A stretch of 64,000 bases of DNA from Bacteroidota bacterium. GTDB taxonomy: Bacteria > Bacteroidota > Bacteroidia > Bacteroidales > JAAUTT01. The notes beneath the pieces were generated by a model, which was given only the letters and a program-made list of their open reading frames with translations, was not told the DNA's origin and did not search any database. The stretch covers positions 1 to 64,000 of the forward strand of contig JAEYWD010000041.1 of NCBI GenBank assembly GCA_023429135.1, given 5' to 3'. This document shows positions 41,674-51,167 of this stretch, one piece after another. The translations under genes were made by a program, and so were the position numbers. Each line of letters opens with the position of its first letter. Positions within the stretch are counted from its first letter, which is position 1.

Positions 41674-43824
41674 TTAATCTCTGAAAAACTTCAAATAATC
41701 CCGCATCAATGGGATGTCAAACGGATCTATTCCATGCCGGATAAGGATATCACTATCGGCCTGAAGTTCGTTGCTGAACCAATCGAAATTGCCTGCTTTT
41801 TGAATGCTTTGGGTATATTTCGCTATCGCATTTTGTTTATTCCCCGAACACCATTCTACATGACCTAAATTGAGCAGGTCGTTTTCGTTGGGTTCGTTCT
41901 CGATAACTTTTTGGAAGTATTTTCTGGCGGTGTCGAATTTGCCAAGCATAAAAGAGCACCAGCCTATGGGGCGCTGTATTTTATGATTATCAGGAGCCAG
42001 ATATTCTACTTTGAAATAGATCTTCAGGGCGCTTTCAAAATCATTCATCTCGAAATAAGTGTGGGCGAGGTTGGCCTGCACCTGTAAGTCTTCAGGTTCC
42101 ATCTTTTCAGCCTCGAGATAGTATTGAAGGGCTTTGTCGTAGTTGCCTAAGCGTTTGTAACAAAGAGCTATTTTTTTAATGTTCCAGGCTTTGCGTATAT
42201 CTGTTAGATCGGCTTTGAGATAGTATTTCAGGGCTTTTTGATAATCACCAAGTTTCTGCCAGCTATAGGCAATCTTCTGCCATAGCTCAATGTTCTCGGG
42301 AATGGTGTCTATTTTTTGGAACACTTCGATGGCATCCTTGTAGTATTTCTTTTCGAAATAGAATTCGCCTATATTTCTAAGTATTGTGCCGTCTTTTAAC
42401 AGTAAAGTCAGGAAATCCTGGTTATGGAAATCCATATCGGTGGAAAAGATGTCGTAAAAATCGGATTTGTTGCGGTACAATTTGTAAAACCTGTACAAAT
42501 CCTGGATATGCTGCGTAAAAATGATCCTTTGGTATTCCGGTTTCTGCAGTACCTTATCATCCATGGCGGCCTCTGCCATAGCGTTGGCTTCCATATTGAA
42601 CATTTCGACCATCATCCCTCTTTCGCGTACCGGCACGTTATTAACATTCAAACAGAAGGAATATTTGTCGGAATTGCACAATATAAACGATTGTTCCATG
42701 TTTTTCAGAAACTTACCGGTGTCGAAGGTGCCGGAGTCGTCTTTTAGAAGTTCCTGTATTTTCCAGTCTTCTTTATGGAACGGAATGAACCAATTGCTCA
42801 GTTCATCGAAAAAGGGGAATTGCTTGAGCATTGAAAAGGTCCCCATCATTACATCGGAACCATCCATCTGAAGCTTTGAAAGTTCTTCGAGCTTGTTAAG
42901 CAGGTTTGGCGACTCTTCAAAAATATTCTCCCAATCGGGATTTTTATCTTCTCCAAACATATCCTGCACAACGTTTTTCATGTCAAGTTTATCGTACATC
43001 CTCGAATGGAACCTTGCCATTTCAGGCATAATTTCATCACGGAATTTATGAGCGATTTTTTCGGTATCTCTTGTCTTTATTAATTGAATAATGATTGTTT
43101 CGATATTTCTTTCGAACTGCGGATTTTGACGCAATTCTTCAATTTTCATTTTCAGATTCGGGTACAGGAACAAACGGTTGCTGTGCTGAAAAAGCACCAT
43201 GAATATCGATACCAGGGCGCGTTGCCATACCTGCTCCTCACCATTTTTACAGGCGTCGATAAGCACCAAAATTTTTGTTTCGTCGAAGTTTCGCTGGAGA
43301 CTTAATGTGATGGCCGAAATAACCAGGCTTTTCTCCCACCATTGGAGATAATTTTCGTGCAAAGCCCGTGTAACGCTCGTCTTTTCCGAGTCGTGAAACT
43401 TGTCCTTAAGCCAGAGATAATTGAACATCTGCTTTATTTCTTCGGAGCGCTGAACTTCCGGTAAGGAGGCTAAATTTTTGATGTTTTCAGCAAAAGTATC
43501 TGATGTCCAGCTTTGAGGAGCTTTGTAAAAACGACCTGTTCCGGATAGTGTCAGTTCCAGTGTATCGTCGGCCAGCTCGAGTAGCGACCGTAAAAGATGA
43601 TAGTAAACTGCCTTTTTTTCAGGGTCCTCCACTTCGCCAAAAGAGTATCGGAGAATATTTGTATAGGTTTGACGATTATCATCCAAACGGGTTTGTAGGT
43701 CACTGTTATGAGCCAGATCTGTTAATTCCTGTAAAGCAGTAAACGCCTCATGTATTTTCTTTTCAATGACAAGTTGACAGCAAAGAGCGTGTTTTTGCAG
43801 AAGAAGTTTATTTTCCATTACCAT
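41674..43824 (-). CDS. large TPR-repeat protein
   Basis: A 716-residue soluble protein (a second Met two codons in is an equally good start). The N-terminal 450 residues are helical with no recognised domain; residues about 460-690 hold at least six tetratricopeptide repeats (for example YKDAIEVFQKIDTIPENIELW, split as YKDAIEVFQKI and IPENIELW; YDKALQYYLEAEKMEPED; FESALKIYFKVEYLAPDN). TPR arrays act as protein-interaction scaffolds. No signal peptide, so probably cytoplasmic. Related long TPR proteins are common in Bacteroidales without known roles. Lies between the helicase and the DUF3108 gene on the same strand. Confidence 0.75.
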   Translation of the reverse strand: MVMENKLLLQKHALCCQLVIEKKIHEAFTALQELTDLAHNSDLQTRLDDNRQTYTNILRYSFGEVEDPEKKAVYYHLLRSLLELADDTLELTLSGTGRFYKAPQSWTSDTFAENIKNLASLPEVQRSEEIKQMFNYLWLKDKFHDSEKTSVTRALHENYLQWWEKSLVISAITLSLQRNFDETKILVLIDACKNGEEQVWQRALVSIFMVLFQHSNRLFLYPNLKMKIEELRQNPQFERNIETIIIQLIKTRDTEKIAHKFRDEIMPEMARFHSRMYDKLDMKNVVQDMFGEDKNPDWENIFEESPNLLNKLEELSKLQMDGSDVMMGTFSMLKQFPFFDELSNWFIPFHKEDWKIQELLKDDSGTFDTGKFLKNMEQSFILCNSDKYSFCLNVNNVPVRERGMMVEMFNMEANAMAEAAMDDKVLQKPEYQRIIFTQHIQDLYRFYKLYRNKSDFYDIFSTDMDFHNQDFLTLLLKDGTILRNIGEFYFEKKYYKDAIEVFQKIDTIPENIELWQKIAYSWQKLGDYQKALKYYLKADLTDIRKAWNIKKIALCYKRLGNYDKALQYYLEAEKMEPEDLQVQANLAHTYFEMNDFESALKIYFKVEYLAPDNHKIQRPIGWCSFMLGKFDTARKYFQKVIENEPNENDLLNLGHVEWCSGNKQNAIAKYTQSIQKAGNFDWFSNELQADSDILIRHGIDPFDIPLMRDYLKFFRD

Positions 43825-43920
43825 AAATTGAAGTAATCTTATATCTGCATTAATTATACCAAGGATTGATTCCCTTCCGGTAATGCAAATTAATTGGGTG
43901 AGATGGTTGAAGGAATAACC

Positions 43921-44748
43921 TTAACGAACGATCCGCGATTTCACAACATTTTTCAATCCTTCATACTTATCCAGATATGCCTTTACAGAACCTACCACCA
44001 CTTTTGCCTCAATTAAAATGGGGAGATGGTTGTCGTCATCGGTAAACCATACATGTATTTTTTGCCCTTCCTTAAAATTTGTACTCTCTATGGCTGTGGC
44101 TTCAATCTTATAGCAGCTGTATTTCTCCTTGTCATGAAGGCCTGGAATGGTTTCCTTGCCTAAAAAGACTAACCGGATCGGGTAGAGCTTTCCGTCAATT
44201 AATGTGTTTACTGTTATTTTGTCGTTTTTGCGGTAGCTGCTAAAGGAAACGGTGCGGCAGTAGTAAATTGCTGATAAAACATCGAAAGTACACGGAGGAA
44301 TAATTACCGTGTCCTGAACGGGTGCCCGGTGTCCTATTTTGCCATTATGAAACACTTGCCTGCCGGAAGGGTCGAACGAATATGTCTGCCGGACATCCCA
44401 GCCTCCTTCGGATGTATTCTGCTCAAACCACACCGGCATAAATTTGTCCGATGTAACCAACGATTGAAAGCTGTCCCTGACTTTGAAAAACCAGTCGAAT
44501 GTTTTTATGCTGGATGCTTTGGCTAAAAAATAAAATCCCGGAATAGAGCCGACTTTTTGGCTGCTAACGGAAAGTTGAATGTCTGCTGCATGGATCCAAA
44601 TAAAGCCCCATGTGTACAAAGCTTTGTACTTCAGTGTTTCTCCTGCATGGAAAGCGTTAACATCACTGACGCACTGTGTCCGGATACTCTGGGAAATTAA
44701 GGTTGAAACCAATAATCCTATAAGTCTTAATTTCCATATTTCAGTCAT
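43921..44748 (-). CDS. DUF3108 exported protein
   Basis: A 275-residue protein with an N-terminal signal-like helix (residues 1-25) and the DUF3108 pattern: FHAGETLKYKALYTWGFIWIHAADIQ near the start (split: FHAGETLKYKALYTWG, FIWIHAADIQ), PPCTFDVLSAIYYCR in the middle, and KIHVWFTDDDNHLPILIEAKVVVGSVKA near the end (split: HVWFTDDDNHLPILIEAK). Members are periplasmic beta-rich proteins of unknown role. Upstream is the HD hydrolase, 95 nt away; no operon partner is certain. Confidence 0.85.
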   Translation of the reverse strand: MTEIWKLRLIGLLVSTLISQSIRTQCVSDVNAFHAGETLKYKALYTWGFIWIHAADIQLSVSSQKVGSIPGFYFLAKASSIKTFDWFFKVRDSFQSLVTSDKFMPVWFEQNTSEGGWDVRQTYSFDPSGRQVFHNGKIGHRAPVQDTVIIPPCTFDVLSAIYYCRTVSFSSYRKNDKITVNTLIDGKLYPIRLVFLGKETIPGLHDKEKYSCYKIEATAIESTNFKEGQKIHVWFTDDDNHLPILIEAKVVVGSVKAYLDKYEGLKNVVKSRIVR

Positions 44749-44842
44749 GGCAGTTTTTTCTTTTCAAGAAGTGAATTCAAACTTACAAACAAAGTGACAG
44801 ATAGATTGGCTGGCTGGTCTTAAAAAACTTTAAATTGAACTA

Positions 44843-45397
44843 TTAAATATTCAGTTTTTGCATATTTCCCTTTACAGTTTGCAGGGCTCTTTTGTAAAGC
44901 TCAGGATCGCCATTGGTCATCTTTTGCAGAATGTTCATGCATTCTCTGAGATAAACCGTCGCAAAATCAGGATCGTTTTGGGTGATGTCCATCGTATTGT
45001 CAATAATATCGGCATATTTGATGGTTTGAGCATCGCCCGGAATACTTTGGAGACGTTCCATTTCTTTAGACCTCCGGTGTTTACGGTTCAGCAGCGGAAA
45101 TTTTTCCTTTGTGTAAACATCAGTAAGGGCTGATACCAGTTTGAGAACCTGAGCGGCATCTTCCTGAGTCATTAATGTTACTAAGAACTGATTCATTTTT
45201 AATTTACTGACTTTAGTATCTTCCAGAACATCGTGCAATAGTGCTGCTGCCAGGATGGTTTGATTCAGTGTGTATTCCCGGCAGGTTCCCATTACCCTAA
45301 CGGGGTGAACAATATATCGCTCCCCGCTGTATTTTCTTTTTTGTTCTCCATGTGCCTCGTCAGCAAATTCGCGAATTTTTTCAAGTATATTATTCAT
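44843..45397 (-). CDS. HD-domain hydrolase, RelA/SpoT-hydrolase or MESH1-like
   Basis: A 184-residue HD-domain protein. Seen: EAHGEQKRKYSGERYIVHPVRVM, ALLHDVLEDT with the His-Asp metal pair, and KYADIIDNTMDI containing the second conserved Asp. This matches the hydrolase half of RelA/SpoT proteins and the small MESH1-type ppGpp/NADPH hydrolases. The synthetase, TGS and ACT domains of full SpoT are absent. Degradation of (p)ppGpp is the best guess, but small HD proteins with other substrates exist. Single minus-strand gene. Confidence 0.8.
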   Translation of the reverse strand: MNNILEKIREFADEAHGEQKRKYSGERYIVHPVRVMGTCREYTLNQTILAAALLHDVLEDTKVSKLKMNQFLVTLMTQEDAAQVLKLVSALTDVYTKEKFPLLNRKHRRSKEMERLQSIPGDAQTIKYADIIDNTMDITQNDPDFATVYLRECMNILQKMTNGDPELYKRALQTVKGNMQKLNI

Positions 45398-45507
45398 ATC
45401 CGGCTTTTAATTAAATCAAAGAAGCATCCTCTTTTGTTCGTATTTCCCGAAAATAAAAAAAGGCGGGTACGAATACTCACCTTTTCATTGAAATATTTTT
45501 TATAAAA

Positions 45508-47589
45508 TTAATACCCCGGGTTCTGCATTATAGTTTTTTCTTCGGAAGTTAACGCTTTGCCATCGGCTGAATAAATAGCATCGAGGAAAGTTTGCGGTAT
45601 TGGTCTCAGGTAATGTTTGCCTTCATTAAAATTAGCTGCTGCATCGGGGTTATAGGAAACATCCGGAGAACCGTCGCCGTTGGTGTCAACAGCTTTGGCT
45701 GTAACTCGTTTTAATAAAGTTTTGGTACGCGCGAGGTCTTCCCAACGGACAAATTCGCCTGCCAGCTCGCGGGTACGTTCATTGAGCAGGTAACACATCA
45801 TCCTGTCGAAGGGAGTGCTGTAGCCAAATTTGGAAATAATTGCCTCGTCGACAGCCGGAAGCGAGGTTGGTGTTATTCCTGTGGTTAAGTCGGTTGCCGC
45901 TGTAGTAACAGGTATGTTAAGCGACTCGTAATAGGAGTTTACAAATGCCATTGAATTAACCGCTGCTCCATCGGCATAGGTAGCCTGGCCCAGAGGGTTA
46001 TTCAGATAAGCTGCACCTCCGTCGGTATAAGCGGCCCGGTCTTCTTCACCTTTGAAGGCTCCTCTTGCACGTACAATATTAATTACCGCAATAGCATCAG
46101 TATATTTAGCCTGGCGAATCAGAGCCTCGGCTTTGATCAGGTAAGTTTCGGAAACACGGGCAATAATCCCGTCGCGACGACCTTTTTCATAGTTGTGGGT
46201 GGGCCTTGAACCATCAAAATGCTTGCTTAAAGAAGGGAACCTGTTAATAATTGTATTTACATGGGGTTTTACTACTCCGCCATCCAAACGGTAGCGTACA
46301 AAAGTATGGGGAGTTGGTTTTCCGGTAACCGGATTCAAATAATACTGTTCCGAATGTTTTGTGTTAACAAGGGCCGTACTTTTATTGAACCGGGTATCTG
46401 TTTTCGAATTTATAACATAGATTAAGCCCAGGTCCCCGCGGCTATAGGTATAGTTATTACCTGTATTTGGATCTTTGCCACTTAATTGACCTGCAGTAGC
46501 CGAGTTATTCAGAATATTCTTTGTGCGGAATGATTTCCAGAACCGGGAGTCGTTTTCCAGATCGAAAACATCGTAAATGTATTCTGTAGTTCTTAAACGC
46601 TGATATTCGCGACCACCGGCTATATCGCGGGTAAAACCGGTAAGGTTGTTGTATTGCGACGGGCAATATAGGTGTGTTAAGTTGCCTTCCACATTGGTGT
46701 TAACATCCGAAAACTGGGCAGCGAAAATAACTTCGGGCAGACTTTCATTGGGACCGTTTGGTTTGGTGAAAGCAAAAACATCGCGGTAATTGGGCGCTAA
46801 AGCATGGTTTGCGATAACTTCATCAGCATATTTTATAATATTTGCCAAATCGGCATCCTTGTATTTGGAATTCCAGCTTTCGTTAATTTCGGAGCAGCGG
46901 TATAAGAGAGCTTTTGCAAGAAAATGTGCAGCAACATCCTTGTAGAGTTTTCCTTCTTTTGGTTCAGTGGCAGGCAAACCATTGTATGCATCTTCCAGAT
47001 CTTTTATTATTTGAGCCATGCACTCTTCTTTCGAGGCACGGGTAAAATATCTTTCAACACCTTCCGAGGGTTCTAATTTCAAAACAACACCGCCATATTG
47101 CTGGACCAGTTTGAAATAGCTGTAAGCGCGGGAGAAAGAAGCTTCAGCCTTGTACACGGTTCTTTTGGCGGCATCGGGAATAGCATTGTCAGCATAAGCC
47201 AGCACAATGTTAGCCATGCTGATGGATTTATACATATTGTCCCAAATGGCCGATGTGAGTGTGGTATTGACATTGCGCTGGATAACCAGAGGGCTTAAAT
47301 TTGAATTGTAGTTATTCCAGGTATCATTGCTGTTATCGCCACCTACTATAAATTCATCTGTGCCATAATTTGTGGTGGAATAGACTTGTTCGAAAGTGAA
47401 AGGGTACCTGAATTGGTTATATAATGTAATCACAGCATCGTTTATACCTGCTTGGGTATTGAAGTAAGCATAATCTCTTTTGGTTTTTAACTCTTCGTCA
47501 AGAAAATCTTCTTTACAGGAAGTGTTGACTAAAACAGAGAGAACAACTGTTGATAGTGCCAGTATGATATTTATATATTTATTCTTCAT
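45508..47589 (-). CDS. SusD/RagB-family glycan-binding outer-membrane lipoprotein
   Basis: A 693-residue SusD-like protein, which binds glycans at the cell surface as the lid of a SusC transporter. The ATG at 47589 was chosen because it begins the lipoprotein signal MKNKYINIILALSTVVLSVLV ending in the lipobox NTSC (an open frame extends 165 bases further, inside susC). Seen: FLDEELKTKRDYAYF, SYFKLVQQYGGV, the tetratricopeptide-like helices and the C-terminal RVRELAGEFVRWEDLARTK-type motif (NERTRELAGEFVRWEDLAR). Longer than the usual 500-600 residues. 31 nt after susC. Confidence 0.95.
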   Translation of the reverse strand: MKNKYINIILALSTVVLSVLVNTSCKEDFLDEELKTKRDYAYFNTQAGINDAVITLYNQFRYPFTFEQVYSTTNYGTDEFIVGGDNSNDTWNNYNSNLSPLVIQRNVNTTLTSAIWDNMYKSISMANIVLAYADNAIPDAAKRTVYKAEASFSRAYSYFKLVQQYGGVVLKLEPSEGVERYFTRASKEECMAQIIKDLEDAYNGLPATEPKEGKLYKDVAAHFLAKALLYRCSEINESWNSKYKDADLANIIKYADEVIANHALAPNYRDVFAFTKPNGPNESLPEVIFAAQFSDVNTNVEGNLTHLYCPSQYNNLTGFTRDIAGGREYQRLRTTEYIYDVFDLENDSRFWKSFRTKNILNNSATAGQLSGKDPNTGNNYTYSRGDLGLIYVINSKTDTRFNKSTALVNTKHSEQYYLNPVTGKPTPHTFVRYRLDGGVVKPHVNTIINRFPSLSKHFDGSRPTHNYEKGRRDGIIARVSETYLIKAEALIRQAKYTDAIAVINIVRARGAFKGEEDRAAYTDGGAAYLNNPLGQATYADGAAVNSMAFVNSYYESLNIPVTTAATDLTTGITPTSLPAVDEAIISKFGYSTPFDRMMCYLLNERTRELAGEFVRWEDLARTKTLLKRVTAKAVDTNGDGSPDVSYNPDAAANFNEGKHYLRPIPQTFLDAIYSADGKALTSEEKTIMQNPGY

Positions 47590-47620
47590 ATGCAATATTT
47601 TAGAAAATTTACCTGAATAA

Positions 47621-50600
47621 TTAAAATCCGAGATTGATACCGAATACCCAGCCTCTGTCGTAGTACATTGTTCCGTATTCTGCATCCCTGAATTTGATGT
47701 TCGACCATAACATTCCGGTGTTTCTCGACTGAACATATACCCTGGCGCTTTCAAACCCTACTTTGTTAATGATGGTTTTGGGCAGTTGATATCCAAGAGA
47801 AATGTTGCGTATTTTCAGATAAGAGTTGTCTTTGTAATAGGCACCGGCATAAGGGTCGCCACCAGCCTCGTTCCGGAACGGTTTCTGATATTCAGCATCC
47901 GTATTAGTAGGTGTCCAGTAATCGAGCGAACGCTGGTCGCCATACATGCCGGTTAAACCTTCGCCCACATTTGCCTTGTATTTTAACCGTCCGCTTATAA
48001 ATATGGATAGTTCCAGGTTTTTATAGGTGAATGTATTGCTTATACCTACTGTCCAGCGGGGATTGCGGTTGCCAATAATAACCCGGTCGTCGTTGGCAGT
48101 AATTTTATGGTCGCCATTTAAATCCTGTACTCTAACCATGCCCGGTTGGAACTGGTGTCCGTTGGCATTAAACAAAGCTATTTCTGCCAGATCTTCGGGC
48201 GTGTTCTGCCATAAGCCGAGGCGGTTATAATCGTAGAACGATTTAATGGACTGGCCAATAAACAAGGTGTCGCTCACCATATCTTCTTTCCCGTTGAGCA
48301 GGTTTACAATCTCATCCTTTTGCCATGCGGCGCTAACCCGCGATTCCCAGACGAAGTCCGAAACCTTTACATTCACGCTGTTAACACTTACTTCAAAACC
48401 TTGATTTTTTGTTTCGCCAATGTTGGCAAGGAATTGTGAATAGCCTGTTGTAGTAGGGACGTAGGCTGTCATAAGCAAATCACTCGTTTGCGAAGCATAA
48501 ACATCGAGGGTACCATTGATTCGGTTTTTAAATATTCCAAAATCGAATCCAAGGTTGTACTGGGTAGTTTTTTCCCAACCCAGAAGTCGGTTCGAGAAGT
48601 TATTTGTGGTGATATAACCGGTTACAACATCGCCGCCAAAGGGTTGTTGCAACGAGTTGATTTCTCCAAGGGTTGTATATGGCTTAACAGCAGAGTTTCC
48701 GGTTGCACCGTAACCCAAACGCAGCTTAAGCTGGTTTACCCAGGATAAATTTTTCATAAAATTTTCCTGATCTATACGCCATCCCAGAGCCACACTTGGG
48801 AAAAATGCCCATTTGTGATTTGCAGCTAACTGAGAAGCCCCGTCCCAGCGGCCCGATACGGTTAACAGATATTTATCCATGAGGCTGTAGTTTAAACGAC
48901 CCATGTATGAGGTGAGTTGTTTCTGGGTTAAGTCGGACCCCCAACTGTTAAGTGCTGTAACAGTTTCCAAAGCATACCATTGTTCGGTGTCGGTTGCAAT
49001 TCCGTTAGCATCCATGGCATATCCTTCATATGTGTATTTGGAAGCTGTTTGAAGAAATGTTGCTCCAATTTTATGAACTCCAAAAGTTTTATCGTAGTAA
49101 AGGAGATTATCCAAAGTCCATGAAAATTCTTTGTTGCTGTCGTACCGGGCGTACGATGAACCGCCGCGGATAACTGATTTACCGTCGTTATAAATCCCGT
49201 TGCGGTAATTTCTGAAATCGGGGCCGAAGTTCACCCGGTATTTTAAACCTTTGAAAAGGTTAACTTCTGCAAACAAAGTTCCCAGAATGCGTAATTTTTC
49301 GCGCTCGTTTGTCGAATATTTCCATTCGTCGATTACTGTTGCAACACGCGATTGACCGCCCGGATACTGAACGCGGTTGCCATTATCGTCGTAGGGTAGG
49401 GCGTAAGGATAAATTCTTGCTGCAGAGCCAACCAGATCGTTTGCAAATCCGGTCATCGATCCGCCAATGTTAGCTTGTCCCAGGTCCTGATTTTCGTAAG
49501 AAGCATTGATGCTTGCTCCAAACTTCATCCATTTCTTCAGAGAAATATCGGTGGTTACCTTAAAGGTATACCGCTGGTATTCCTGACCTTTCACAGTTCC
49601 CTGGTGGTCGAGATAGCCCAGAGAGGCATAGGTGCTCATGTTTTCGGTACCTCCGCTTGCGCTGAGGGTGTGTTCCTGTGCTATATTGGGCTGTGTTACG
49701 GCTCCAATCCAGTCGTGAGTTTTAATAAGCGAAGGATCCCAGGTCCCGTTTGCCCAACCTTTTTGGAAGTTTGCCCAGGCCACCGGATCGGCCTTGAAAA
49801 GTGCTATATTATTATCATTCGCAAGACTGGGCTGATTGCCGGGGGTGAAATTTGCAGGCTTGTTATTGTATTCGCCCCAGCGGATAAAGTCGATGTACTC
49901 GCTAACATCCATGTAATTCGAACGCCACACCATTTCCTGCGAGGTTAACGAGCCGGAATAATTAATGGATATTTTACCCGAAGCGCCACGTTTGGTAGAA
50001 ACCAGAATTACACCGTTAGCACCGCGTGAACCGTAAATGGCGGTTGCCGAGGCATCTTTCAGTACTTCGATGGATTCGATATCCTGTGGATTGATGGTTT
50101 CGATTCCGCTCGACGATAACAAAGGAATTCCGTCTACTACATAAAGCGGATCGTTGCTGGCGGTGAGAGAGCGGGCTCCGCGGATGTTAATTGAACCGAT
50201 GGTTCCAGGACGTAGCGTGGTTGTGATGTCAACACCGGCGGCTTTACCCTGCATGGCTTCAATAACGTTATTTACCGGACGGGAGTTAATGTCCTTACCT
50301 GTAACTGAAACCACCGAACCGGTTACATCGCTCTTCTTTTGAGTGCCATAGCCCACAACAACAATTTCCTCGAGGTTTTTTACATCGGCAACCAGTTTCA
50401 CTTCTATTGAGGTTTGACCAGTCACAGCAACGCGCTGGGTCATGTAACCTATATATGAAATAATGATGACTGGGTTTGCTCCGGGCAGTTCAATACTGAA
50501 TTTGCCATCTACGTCAGTTATAACACCAAGGGTTGTTCCTTCAACAATAACGTTTGCCCCAATAATTGGGTCGCCGGTTGCATCATCAATTACAACTCCT

Positions 50601-51007
50601 GAGATTCTCTGCTTCTGGACCAGGGTTTCATTCCTGATTTCCTTTTTTGAAAGCACTATATAATCTTTTACCATTACATAGTTTATATCTGTTCCGTTGA
50701 ATATCGATGCCAGCACTTCGGATACCGGAGCATTTGAAACGGAAAGATTGATCGGTTTGTCCATATTTATCTCCTTTTTGTTGTAAAAGAAGAGATAGGA
50801 GGTTTGTTGTTCAATAGTAGTAAGTGTTTCTGCAAGAGATTTGCCTGACAGGTTTAAATTAACGCGAGCCCCCTGGGAGCGGACTTCGCTGGCAGAAACC
50901 CATACCATGCTGACGAAAATTAACAGGGTACTTAGTTTCATGATTTGTAGTTGTTTTTTACACGACTTTCCGAAATGAAAAGCCATACGATGATAAAGTT
51001 TTTTCAT
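47621..51007 (-). CDS. SusC/RagA-family TonB-dependent transporter with STN signalling domain
   Basis: An 1128-residue outer-membrane glycan importer. Seen: signal peptide (about 23-45), an STN domain (about 50-120; ARVNLNLSGKSLAETLTTIEQQT in pieces SLAETLTTIEQQTSYLF), a carboxypeptidase-like beta domain (about 134-210), the TonB-box/plug region EEIVVVGYGTQKKSDVTGSV, plug motifs PLYVVDGIPL and DASATAIYGSRGANGVILV, and the long barrel. The STN domain shows that it also signals inward to the FecR-type anti-sigma factor encoded upstream. Transcribed sigma - fecR - susC - susD. Confidence 0.96.
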   Translation of the reverse strand: MKKLYHRMAFHFGKSCKKQLQIMKLSTLLIFVSMVWVSASEVRSQGARVNLNLSGKSLAETLTTIEQQTSYLFFYNKKEINMDKPINLSVSNAPVSEVLASIFNGTDINYVMVKDYIVLSKKEIRNETLVQKQRISGVVIDDATGDPIIGANVIVEGTTLGVITDVDGKFSIELPGANPVIIISYIGYMTQRVAVTGQTSIEVKLVADVKNLEEIVVVGYGTQKKSDVTGSVVSVTGKDINSRPVNNVIEAMQGKAAGVDITTTLRPGTIGSINIRGARSLTASNDPLYVVDGIPLLSSSGIETINPQDIESIEVLKDASATAIYGSRGANGVILVSTKRGASGKISINYSGSLTSQEMVWRSNYMDVSEYIDFIRWGEYNNKPANFTPGNQPSLANDNNIALFKADPVAWANFQKGWANGTWDPSLIKTHDWIGAVTQPNIAQEHTLSASGGTENMSTYASLGYLDHQGTVKGQEYQRYTFKVTTDISLKKWMKFGASINASYENQDLGQANIGGSMTGFANDLVGSAARIYPYALPYDDNGNRVQYPGGQSRVATVIDEWKYSTNEREKLRILGTLFAEVNLFKGLKYRVNFGPDFRNYRNGIYNDGKSVIRGGSSYARYDSNKEFSWTLDNLLYYDKTFGVHKIGATFLQTASKYTYEGYAMDANGIATDTEQWYALETVTALNSWGSDLTQKQLTSYMGRLNYSLMDKYLLTVSGRWDGASQLAANHKWAFFPSVALGWRIDQENFMKNLSWVNQLKLRLGYGATGNSAVKPYTTLGEINSLQQPFGGDVVTGYITTNNFSNRLLGWEKTTQYNLGFDFGIFKNRINGTLDVYASQTSDLLMTAYVPTTTGYSQFLANIGETKNQGFEVSVNSVNVKVSDFVWESRVSAAWQKDEIVNLLNGKEDMVSDTLFIGQSIKSFYDYNRLGLWQNTPEDLAEIALFNANGHQFQPGMVRVQDLNGDHKITANDDRVIIGNRNPRWTVGISNTFTYKNLELSIFISGRLKYKANVGEGLTGMYGDQRSLDYWTPTNTDAEYQKPFRNEAGGDPYAGAYYKDNSYLKIRNISLGYQLPKTIINKVGFESARVYVQSRNTGMLWSNIKFRDAEYGTMYYDRGWVFGINLGF

Positions 51008-51019
51008 ACTTTTACATAG

Positions 51020-51106
51020 TTTTAGTTAGAAATGATGCTATTTTACTCAAGGTTAATTTTTTAGCTAAAATATCCGGGTGATGTGGGGCATCATCCGGTT
51101 TTTTTT
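51020..51106 (+). ncRNA. predicted cis-antisense RNA in the fecR-susC gap (locus 1)
   Basis: Prediction. On the plus strand, opposite to all genes from 45.5 to 52.8 kb, a promoter-like TACTTTTA (51007-51014, one base from TAnnTTTG) begins at the base opposite the A of the susC start codon. About 60 nt downstream lies a strong terminator: CCGGGTGATG (51074-51083), loop TGGGG, CATCATCCGG (51089-51098), then eight T. The implied RNA is about 87 nt and complementary to the susC leader. Bacteroides DonS-type antisense RNAs occupy the same kind of position. Confidence 0.5.
51074..51106 (+). terminator. plus-strand intrinsic terminator inside a minus-strand operon
   Basis: Ten-pair stem with one G-U, 5-nt loop and eight T at 51099-51106. 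No plus-strand gene precedes it, so it cannot serve any annotated coding transcript. Confidence 0.85.
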
Positions 51107-51167
51107 GCTTAAGTGTGGATTAGTTTCATGTTTTCATATTTCGTAGAGTATTCGTTGTATTTAGTTA

